From the NCBI GenBank assembly GCA_921293015.1, contig OV121082.1, positions 25,805,497 through 25,869,496 on the forward strand: a stretch of DNA of 64,000 nt, in the 5' to 3' direction. The stretch is from Phorcus lineatus. Taxonomy: Eukaryota > Mollusca > Gastropoda > Trochida > Trochidae. How positions within the stretch are numbered: position 1 is the stretch's first letter; every line of letters starts with the position of its first letter. Below, piece after piece: positions 37,931-46,180 of the stretch. Made by a program: the position numbers and the translations under genes. The notes under the pieces were generated by a model. The model was not told the DNA's origin. It saw only the letters and a program-made list of their open reading frames with translations, and made no database searches.

Positions 37931-38173
37931 AGATCTACGTTTCAATATAGTTCCAAACATAGAGGCTGTCAATCGATGTTTGCGTTCTTCAGTCCATAAT
38001 GGGCTCTGTGCTTGACCTCTGGTCTTTTCCTCAATGGCTTCACACTGCTACTGGGTAACAGTAGTCGTTGCAGATAGTACACTCTCAGTTGTCAGATGTG
38101 ACTCGCGTGGAAAGGCTAGGTTACCACACTTAGTAACAGCTGGCTGTAGGTTAGCTGGCTCAAAGAAGTTTGC
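37931..38173 (-). pseudogene. Accessory gene exon 4: start of YqaJ-type nuclease domain
   Basis: On the minus strand, TTTTTTCAG precedes GCA AAC TTC TTT GAG in phase 0. The 81-codon reading ends at AGATCT followed by GTAACT, a usable donor. It encodes CEAIEEKTRGQAQSPLW, then TEERKHRLTASMFGTILKRR, the characteristic opening of YqaJ/lambda-exonuclease-like nucleases (a Trg-Q helix and the RxxRLTAS-FG segment). One in-frame TAG sits at 38050-38048, just before QCEAIEE, where the family often has Gln (CAG). The Asp and Glu-x-Lys residues of the catalytic core would lie in later exons, and I find none between here and the left end. The exon lies wholly inside the transposase intron 37868-38264, on the other strand. 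Confidence 0.75.
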
Positions 38174-38264
38174 CTGAAAAAATAATGTTTGTTGAAGTTG
38201 AATATAGAATATAATATATACTATTTATAAATAAAACCAATGCATTGTAATTTATTAATTTCAG

Positions 38265-39175
38265 GGGTGGAACCGATGAATCTTATTAGTCTTGCTGTGG
38301 AGAATGAGATAATGAAGAGAGAACTATATATATCCAAAAGCACCCTTGAGCAAGTTGAAACCTCAAGGCTTTTAGAGGAGAAGAAAGTTGAATCTATTTT
38401 AGAAGAGGGCGATTTGATTCATTATTATACAGGATATCGGAAGGAAATGTTTCTAGTCATATATCAGTTTTTGGTTCCATGTAATGATAAGTGTCCATTG
38501 GCATATATTGGAAAGAGTAATTTGTCCCAAATCAAGAATGTATCTCTCAAGAATCAGTTATTTTTTACTCTTTGTAGACTGAGAAATAATTTTGACTTGC
38601 AAGATTTGGCCCTTCGCTTTGGTCTAACCCAACAAGTAATTGGCGTCATATTCAAATTCAAATTCATGCCTGAGGATTATAAATCTGAATTTCCAACAAC
38701 ATTTGTAATTGTTGACTGTACAGAGATCAATATCCAGAAACCATCTTCACTCAAGGCTCAGTCACAAACATACTGTGACTATGAATCATCTAACACACTG
38801 AAGGCTTTAGTTGCTGTAGATCCTAGGGGTGCAGTTCTATTTAGCTCAATGATGTTTGCAGGAGCAATGTCAGACAAGGAACTATTTAAGAAATCTGGCT
38901 TTCAATCAACACTGAGAAATTATGTAAGCAAGGGTTTTTTAAAATTTGGGGATGGTATTATGCCTGATAAAGGTTTTGACATTGTAAAGGAGGTTGAGGA
39001 AACAGGTCTGAAATTGAATATTCCCCCATTTGCTAAATCTGGAGTTCAAATGAACCAACATGATGTATTCTTAACACAGAAAATTGCAAAACATCGAGTT
39101 CATGTTGAGCGGTCGATCAGGAGAATTAAAAGGTTTGTTTGTTCATTCCTCACAAATTCATGCCACCTTGTATAA
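38265..39175 (+). CDS. Transposase DDE (DDE_Tnp_4-type) catalytic exon
   Basis: The acceptor TTAATTTCAG ends at 38264. An uninterrupted frame (also open from ATG 38240) encodes about 303 residues. In the numbering from 38240, residues 98-140 form an HTH like HTH_Tnp_4 (LSQIKNVSLKNQLFFTL, then DLALRFGLTQQVIGVIF). The catalytic core has IVDCTEI with Asp159, DGIMPDKGFDI with Asp243 and HVERSIRRIKRF with Glu290, matching the DDE triad of IS5/Harbinger-ISL2EU endonucleases that cut and rejoin the element ends. Between the HTH and Asp159 about 30 residues usually present, including a WPS-type motif, seem to be missing. The C-terminus stops about 30 residues after Glu290, shorter than relatives; AAG/GTTTGT at 39132 could be a donor to a lost exon. 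It sits inside an intron of the opposite-strand accessory gene. Confidence 0.85.
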
Positions 39176-39215
39176 GAAGAAAGTAAGAAATATTTCCTAT
39201 TCAGTTATTACTTAC

Positions 39216-39361
39216 ATGTGTTGATAACCCACTGCCTAAGTGTACAGGTCCAACATGAGTGTTAACAGTTGTATGCTGACTGGACACCAGGTAGCCAAGG
39301 GGGCAGTCCTTCAGGGCCTGAAGATGTTCGATCTAGGTCCTCCTTCACCACCTTGATTTTC
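39216..39361 (-). pseudogene. Accessory gene exon 3
   Basis: The minus-strand acceptor CTTTAAAAG ends at 39362. The next base G joins the AG left by exon 2 to give Arg, and the reading continues KIKVVKEDLDRTSSGPEGLP and then PWLPGVQSAYN. It then needs a one-base shift to continue TVNTHVGPVHLGSGLSTH, which ends at a consensus donor (CAT followed by GTAAGT). With that single base removed the exon ends in phase 0, which fits the phase-0 start of exon 4. This segment resembles the linker between the SWIM finger and the nuclease in ISL2EU second proteins. One frameshift (near 39270) is therefore inferred. Confidence 0.6.
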
Positions 39362-39492
39362 CTTTTAAAGAAATATAGTAATAATTTTAATTCAACATGA
39401 ACCTTGTTAATGTATCTTACCACCTTAATTTTCCTTTTAAAAGAAATTTAGTAATTATTTTAAGACAACATGAACCTTGTTACTGGATGTAA
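39348..39492. repeat. 72-bp imperfect tandem duplication over a splice acceptor
   Basis: Units start at 39348 (CCACCTTGATTTTCCTTTTA) and 39420 (CCACCTTAATTTTCCTTTTA), and both end with CAACATGAACCTTGTTA followed by a few bases. On the minus strand, each unit carries the acceptor region and first bases of accessory exon 3, so the gene has two candidate acceptors in tandem. Confidence 0.9.
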
Positions 39493-39764
39493 ATGAATTT
39501 TTTAATGTAAGTTTACAACTATACCGAATTACAATTTCTAAATCATTAGATGTTGAAATAATTGTGTTCTAAAGTTATATCTTAAGAAACTCATTTTATT
39601 TCACATTTGGTTATTCATTGGTGGTGACATATTTGCACTTTGAGCACATGTGACAAACTTCTTGGGTAATAAATCTATCTATGGTAGTATCCTATATGAG
39701 CATATGTAGGTTTGTCAGGTGGTTCAACACCTTGTAATAATTCTTGTGTCTATGTCAATTAGAA

Positions 39765-39924
39765 GATAAATAGTTCCGTTTGTAAACTTTCCGGGATTCA
39801 TTGTTATTTAACACCGCAAATTTAGTTTAAAACCGACGGCGTTAGCCGGAGGTTTCAAACGCTTAAATTTGCGGGCGTTGAATAACAATGAATCCCGGAA
39901 ATTTTACAAACGCAACTATTTATC
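39765..39924. repeat. Large hairpin, arms about 62 nt, nested in the transposon
   Basis: The left arm runs GATAAATAGTTCCGTTTGTA, then CCGGGATTCATTGTTATT and CCGCAAATTTA. The right arm is its inverse (TAAATTTGCGGG, then AATAACAATGAATCCCGG and TTTACAAACGCAACTATTTATC). Within the loop, AAACCGACGGCG and CCGGAGGTTT form a smaller inverted pair. A third related segment, TTTGCGGGTATTCATTGTCATTC, lies at about 40557-40580. The structure suggests a foldback or MITE-like insertion in an intron of the accessory gene; its true limits may extend to about 40600. Confidence 0.85.
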
Positions 39925-40709
39925 GATATTGTAACATGACCGTTAGTTATTAGAAGTTTAAGAGCGAACTCTGTTTTTGCGTACTTATTTTTGTGTGGAA
40001 AGGACTTTGTGACTGTTCTATTTCAGTAATAGGTGAGATAAGGTCTAACATTCTCGGCATTATTTACATTACAAACATCGTTGTTATATTAGCAAATAGT
40101 GTCATTCGTAACAGCGAGACCTTACAACATACTTGTATAATTCGAGACCGAAATCAACAATTATAAAGCTCGTAGAAAAATATCGTAAAACCCCGAGTTC
40201 AAAAGTCTTGAACTAGCCCACAACCATTGTGACAGCGACGCAAACATTGTGACGTCAAAATGGTTGGCCTTTGTGACGTCATACCATGGGAACGGCATTC
40301 GAAAGAAGGCGGCCGCATGAAACTTTGCGGCAAACTTGGACTAAGTAAGCCAGTTGAAAATATTTTCGTTCTTCAAAAATAAATCTTATTAAAGTGTATT
40401 TGTGATATCTTCCGGTAGGCACGATATAAAAAATGACAACGACAACTGTCAAATCGGAGTACGGCACGAATTTTCTAAGAAACTGGAAAATTAGAACTTA
40501 GTCGGGCCGGCACTAGTGAACATGTTGTATCAATTCGCGGTGATTCGCCTTTGCTAATTTGCGGGTATTCATTGTCATTCAACATAGGGTAATTTTTTCA
40601 AATCGACCAATCAGAATCGAGGATACAACGAAGTCATGGTACAATAGTCAACAGTCAGCATTTTTATAAAGCTGTACAAAATCTTCAATCATGAAAATAA
40701 ATGTTGTAC

Positions 40710-40940
40710 CTGCAATCTGTGAGTGTGTTCTGTATTGGTCTTTTCTTTCGGTCTGGTTTTGGGTTGACAAAGATGAGGTGAGGAACATCACTTGGCTGAA
40801 TCTTGCGACCCCTGGGCACGCTCCACTGCTCGGGTAGGGAGGTGCAGGACAGCTGAGATGGTACCTCTGTGAAACCCATCAACTGCCACTGTTGTAGGGC
40901 TATGATCAGTCCCACTACGTGGGAGCAAGATCCAACCATA
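40710..40940 (-). CDS. Accessory gene exon 2: second half of SWIM finger
   Basis: The acceptor TTTTTGACAG precedes T ATG GTT GGA on the minus strand. The first T completes the Gly codon begun by exon 1. It reads MVGSCSHVVGLIIALQQW, giving the C-x-H half of a SWIM zinc finger (C-x-C...C-x-H), then a tail with EQWSVPRGRKIQPSDVPHLI and NPKPDRKKRPIQNT typical of ISL2EU second proteins. It ends TGC AG followed by GTAC, leaving two nucleotides. SWIM fingers bind DNA or protein partners. No lesion is seen in this exon. Confidence 0.75.
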
Positions 40941-41542
40941 CTGTCAAAAATATACACATACATTTAATACGTGAATCAAATATATATTTCATTGATGTCG
41001 ACAAATCCTAAAGATGAATGGAAAATACTTTTGACCTATCAATAATATGTGTTTGAAAATAATATTTTGTAGATTTTAATGTAAACAATACACCCTATTT
41101 GCCTAGAAGACTTACTGGAAACAAAATCTACATTATTATTTGTTATATTCACATTATTTGTTGACCTTTCAATGACAGTTTTCACACAACAGTTATTCAG
41201 TGTTGGGTCCAGAATTAGTTGCAGACAAACTTTCATATCCATAAACAAATTGGGGAAATTTTAAGGGTTTTGTTGTCATTGCTCAATTGATACATATTTT
41301 TCCATCATTGGGTAATCGTAAGTTAAATGAATAAATTTTTTAGCCAAAGCAAATATTACTTCTGGGGTTGAATGGAATTCGACCGAAACCTTCATTTATC
41401 GTCTATCCTTCATTAGAAGTTCTAGGCTAATCGGTAGTTCATAATGAAGGGTCAATGGTAATATGACCGCAGTTGACATGGTAGATAAAATTATTTCGGG
41501 CCTCTTAAAAACATAATAAACAAACAACGTATATATTCTTAC

Positions 41543-41838
41543 CCTGCTTGACAAGAACAGTGTGCATAAGATATTTCCGTAGGTTTGACATCCATGTTTA
41601 GTAAGTGTGGCACATCGGTCTTCCGTTGACTTCTAAAGCATCTCGCATTAACAGAAATAATACACTCGGTCCCTTGGCCCGTAATCAAACTTACTGAGTG
41701 GAAAAAGCCTTCACTGAAATACTTGTACCCCTTCTGCTTACTTTTCATGGAAATATCGGTGTTCTTAAGAAAACTGACAGAAAAATCCGCCGGAAGATCT
41801 GTCAGCTTCGCAACTTTGCTAGTCGAAAGTGCCGCCAT
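41543..41838 (-). CDS. Accessory gene exon 1: start and first half of SWIM finger
   Basis: The ATG at 41838-41836 lies in AAAATGGCGGCA, a strong initiation context, about 85 nt inside the right end of the transposon. The reading MAALSTSKVAKLTDLPADF continues to KGYKYFSEGFFHSVSL, and ends SYAHCSCQAG, supplying the C-x-C half of the SWIM finger. The donor GG/GTAAGA at 41543/41542 splits the Gly codon and matches the acceptor of exon 2 in phase. The exon is intact. Its position next to the inverted end makes the end sequence the likely promoter. Confidence 0.75.
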
Positions 41839-41922
41839 TTTGACTAATGTTTGTCTAAGGAAGTGATTTTAGGTTCATGACCTCTGAGGGGGCGTGGCTA
41901 CGTGCTCTGTGCGGAGGGGTCA

Positions 41923-43654
41923 ATTCAGCGCAGTACCACCCATGGTTCGCTAGTTCCAGCCGATGCTCGCATGTTTCACCGCAATGCATGGTGTTGCGGG
42001 CTTTCTCCATGCTTTAATACTAGCAGCCGTGATATAAGTGAAATACTTTTGAAATACTTATGAATTTTCTCATTTAATGTATATTTCCGATGGCACGCAC
42101 CATTAAATGTTCTTGGTTTTTGACACAATTTGCGTATGCACTTTGGATGTGTCATATATATTCATTTTTTGTTTCTGATCATTCGGCTCTTCATGTTTAT
42201 GGATGATATGTTTCTCAGATTTGAATGGACCTAGAATTTAAAAAATTTGAATACATGTTATTGAATCACGAAAGATGCCATTGGTCATTTCAATCAATCT
42301 TTAAAATCAAAATGAGGTTGAAAATGATTTTTAAAAACTTTTGTAGATAAAGATATAAAACACTTTTTAAAAAAACGCAACAAATGACAATTCTTACAAT
42401 AGAGGATAGTTTGGGGACATTTTCATACGCTTTGAACATATGATTTCGAAAATAAAATTAGACAGATCATACAATTAATTAGGTCTGTGGTTTTCGCTGC
42501 TATTGTAAATTGTAGGTTGCACTGATTCCAGGAAAGAGTCTGTGTTTTTATGTAATGGGATGCTGGATGGAAATATTACACAATCATGGCTTCCATAAAA
42601 ATCTTGTTAAGGTTATAATTTTCCTGATGTTTCACTAGTCCCAGATATAAATAAAAATGTTAAGCGAAGCATGAAGTATACATTTGCAACGTTTAAGATA
42701 AAAGACATCAAAGATTGTAACCACGGGGTTCATGTAACATGATTCAAGTACATTTTGGAATCAAAAGGCGTAAAAAATTAATGTCTCGGTTGACTGCAAC
42801 GTGTACAGCGTGAATTATTTTTGACTTATTTCAAACAGTTTTTAAATGAATTATCTACATTTGTTCTAACTTTCAAGAAATTGAACGTTGTAACTGAAGT
42901 TGTCTCATCTTTTTTCGCTCGGGTGTGTACATCACCAGTCATTCCGAAAAAAATGTACGTATTCCTGTTCTTCAAGTTTGTCAGTCCTCAACAATAATGA
43001 TATTTACATAAACAGAGCACATTATTTGGCTTTATATCAAATATTTAAAAAAAGATATAACTATACATCAAACAGCAGTTGTTGAAATTTAATGGCTGTA
43101 GAACAAAGCTTACTAAGCTAGAGGCTTCACACTGAGTTTTATGGCAGGTTTGTCAGGTTTACACCAGGTTTGTGTTGGAACAAGTGTCGATAATACCATT
43201 TCGGTTTAGATACACCTAAAATTTAGCTCTAAACTACCTCTCTTGTATGATCATACGGCCCTATACATGTAGGTCTGCTTAAAACCATTTGCCAATATGT
43301 TAAATTTTCAGTACCCGTGTCCCTCAGCACTTACACATGTTGCGAGCTAATCACGATGTGGATTGATCGACAATTCAGACATGTTTTCAATGCATCGACA
43401 AAGGAGTCTAATTTCAAGCAATTACTTAATTATACTTGTTTCATTTCAAGTTACCTTCTGTACATGTTTTAACAATATGATCTTCTATTCTTTAATAACT
43501 ATATATATAATATGATAATATTTGAATATTTTGATCTTCATAAAGGATATTTTGACCTGTTGATACAATAATCGCTCGTATCAGGAAGATTGTTATCAAA
43601 TGTACAACACAGTGTGGCATTGTAGAGTTTAACGTTGACAATGCCAACCTAATT
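41923..43654. other. Unannotated stretch right of the transposon
   Basis: The first 60 bp could be the displaced 3' part of the SINE at 36241. Beyond that I recognise no gene or repeat. Confidence 0.4.
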
Positions 43655-44256
43655 AGGTTACAATCGACCCGAGCATGTCTTTGGAACATCACGCTTCCAA
43701 TCTTGTTCAGATCTGCTTTGCTCAACTGCGCACTATTGGACACATTCGATCATACCTTACCACCGAATCTGCCACGATTCTTGTTCTTTCGTTAGTCATG
43801 AACAGGATTGACTTCTGCAATTCGCTTCTTGCAGGTACCGCCAAGTCTCAGATAAAGAAACTACAACGTATACAGAACGCTTCTGCAAGTATAGTAATAC
43901 AGTCACGTAAATATGATGACGCCCTGACACTACTTCGTTCCCATCACTGGTTGCCTATTCACTACAGGATTCAATTTAAACTTCTGTGTCTCACTTTCCG
44001 CTGTGTGTCTGGATCTGCCCTTTCATATCTTGCCCAGACCCTTACGAAGCACTGTCAATCTCGCTCTCTTCGTTCCCAGGATAAGCGTCTCCTTGTCATT
44101 CCCTCTGTGAGAACCACAACGTATGGAGCTAGGTCCTTTTCTTATGTAGTTCCTACAGCCTAGAACATTCTACCTCAATATCTCCGTGACTGTACAGAAC
44201 TTTCTACTTTTAAATCTTCGCCGAAGACTCATATTTTCAGATTAGCTTACGAGTAA
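43655..44256 (+). pseudogene. CR1/L2-like LINE 3' end, reverse transcriptase C-terminal part
   Basis: The frame begins VTIDPSMSLEHHASNL, preceded by a stop at 43654-43656 region, and continues with CFAQLRTIGHIRSYL, NRIDFCNSLLAG, SQIKKLQRIQNASA and LLRSHHWLPIHYRIQFKL. These are the thumb-region signatures of CR1/L2-type non-LTR polymerases. TAG at 44161-44163 interrupts the frame at the position where the family has Trp (TGG) before NILPQYLRD. The frame then continues to TAA at 44254-44256. The RT catalytic motifs are absent because the copy is 5'-truncated. A related but distinct 3' end lies at 7340-7935. Confidence 0.88.
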
Positions 44257-44405
44257 AATATAATAATCAATAACCCATGCCACACCCTTACATTTGTACC
44301 TATTGATATTCTTTGTTATGTCTGATCTCTCTTATACATCTTATCTCCCTGCACTTTGAGCATGTTTCACATGGGAAAAAACGCAATATAAGCATGCTAT
44401 TATTT
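44257..44405 (+). repeat. 3' untranslated tail of the LINE at 43655
   Basis: It ends ACGCAATATAAGCATGCTATTATTTAT, a short A/T-rich terminus of the kind expected for L2/CR1-like elements. The following sequence at 44395 is repeat family A, so the LINE may have inserted next to or into it. Confidence 0.6.
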
Positions 44406-44660
44406 ATACGCTTGACTTGGATCTGAATAGCAGGGAAACAACTCTTCTAGATCCCATTCTTAATCAAATGTTTACAGTGAACTCGAGACCTAATAACCTA
44501 CACATCTCAGAATGATGTGTAACACACACAGGGGAGGATGGGCGTAAATAGCGATTAGTACAAGTGTTTGACAACTTAGTACAAAGTCTCTGATTCAATG
44601 ACCGTGCAGGAAACTTACGTCTTGCTGACCGCTGGGTTTCCTTCATGGGGAGAGTGAAGG
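44395..44660 (+). repeat. Dispersed repeat family A, copy 2 (5' block)
   Basis: Matches 23400-23685 in order and orientation, including TTTACAGTGAACTCGAGACC, CTAATAACCTACA and GGGTTTCCTTCATGG. The open frame 44646-44464 on the minus strand is a by-product. Confidence 0.85.
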
Positions 44661-46019
44661 TTGTTTTTGTTTTCCTGAAGCTAGTTCTACCAACCTCAAA
44701 TGCATATTTAAATCATTGTTGGCATATGAAATTTAAGACAACATATAAGAGCGTAAGCAAGGGAAAGATTGGCAAAAATCAAATTGTAAGTTATACAAAA
44801 GTTTGAAAATGCACGATAACCGTATGATGCTTAAATCCAAATGTTTCATATTGAATCAGTTGTTTATTCGTCTGCCTAATCCCTTAACTCAACCTCCCCA
44901 TCATATAAATGATAAGTTTCTTCACCCAAATTCGTTGAACTGCAGGCATAAAAGGCTATAAATTTATCAGCCATGGCTATGACCATTTCCAAACATAACG
45001 GAAGATTAGACAGAATGCTTCGACAAATAGTCCTTGTAAATCATCTTCTGAGCATTGAAGGGAGCGGGATCTGTCATCTTGAAATGAACGAGGTACCGTT
45101 TACCATTGCTGCTTGTAGAATGCTGTGTCGCTAGATTTATCAATGGAGGTAAATTCACTGTCTTTAAGTAATCTGAAACAGGGATAGTCGGGGAAGAAAG
45201 GATAAAGGTAAGTTTGATGTTTGAGATGTTCTGTACTTGTTTGGCTTGTGTAAGAATTATGGTTTTGTACCAGTTACACAGTTTTATATTATGTTCAATC
45301 TTGACTGATTTTATTAATAAGTTTTAGATCATGACATTTCGGAAAAATACCTTAGGAGTGGCATTTTTTAGGGTAAAAGTTTTAAGCAGAATATAATACC
45401 TATATTCTGATATTTCGATCAAGATATCGTTATATAGTTTTCTAGCATAAGTGAAAAACAGATCACACTGTATAAGAATACCAAATCTTCGTCCCATCAA
45501 TTGGAAAATGTATTACACACTTATAAGCTATTTAAGTATAGATTTTTATCCATGAAAAGAGCCCTTACAATAATACTTTTTAAAACCATTTGAAGTCATT
45601 TGCGTAACTCCTATTCCCATCCGGAATACCTACTTAAAGAGCTTAGCACCTTTGACCGAGTTTTTTTTAAAGGAATGGAATGAAAATTAATAGGCAGGAC
45701 TGAGATAAGCAAGAGAAATGTGACCAACAGATATTATTTTTTTATCCACGGATAGAAGACTTAATTTTGCTAAAATCGTGTATTGCTAAGAACTAAAGTG
45801 CTTGTCAGGAAAGGGAAACAATATTAATATTTTAAGTTAATTATAGTTTTTTTACATTCAGCGAACTACTTTTGTCTCCATGTAATATAGATTATGAAAG
45901 AGAAACTGAGTTTTTTCTTTTCAATAGTTATATAAATGTTAGTAACCACTCCTAAGTATTGATCTCATGACAAAACTCTTATTAGCTCTTATACAAATGG
46001 GTTTGATAATACAAATAGA
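44661..46019. other. Unannotated stretch between two blocks of repeat family A
   Basis: About 1.4 kb between blocks that are about 0.4 kb apart in copy 1. It may be an insertion into the repeat or diverged repeat sequence. No gene recognised. Confidence 0.4.
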
Positions 46020-46180
46020 CAAAGACGATTCATGCCAGTAATTCTAGTTGACAGGTAATAAACTGTTCCTCCGATTGCACGACAATGTTTGCAACAGTAA
46101 AGTATGTTGTCTTTTAAGGAAGTATGTTGTATCATTCTCATCAGACATTTGGGAGCTGTTGTCTTCTCCATAACTTTGAA
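46020..46180 (+). repeat. Dispersed repeat family A, copy 2 (3' block)
   Basis: AGTTGACAGGTAATAAACTGTTC, TTGTATCATTCTCA, then CAGACATTTGGGAGC match 24105-24260. A 108-codon minus frame (46315-45989) overlaps it and is probably not a gene. Confidence 0.8.

Larger units (their letters stand above)
36388..41922. mobile_element. ISL2EU-like DNA transposon (THAP/DDE plus SWIM-YqaJ)
   Basis: The left end reads TGACCCCTCC and the right end GGAGGGGTCA, its exact inverse. Both are flanked by AT (36386-36387 and 41923-41924). An inner inverted pair, CACTTCCTTAGACAAA at 36478-36493 and its complement at 41850-41865, is exact over 16 bp. The two ends differ in the length between these blocks (about 80 versus 47 nt). 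Inside are a plus-strand THAP/DDE transposase gene and a minus-strand gene with a SWIM finger and the start of a YqaJ nuclease domain. This gene pair, with a 2-bp AT target, is what I recall for the ISL2EU group of eukaryotic transposons. Both genes carry lesions, so the copy is probably immobile now, but its ends are complete. Confidence 0.85.

Noticed and set aside
40279..40467. A further exon of the accessory gene between 39361 and 40710
   Set aside because: Exons 2 and 3 already join in phase, and the frame here has no SWIM or YqaJ features and lies in or near the foldback insertion.
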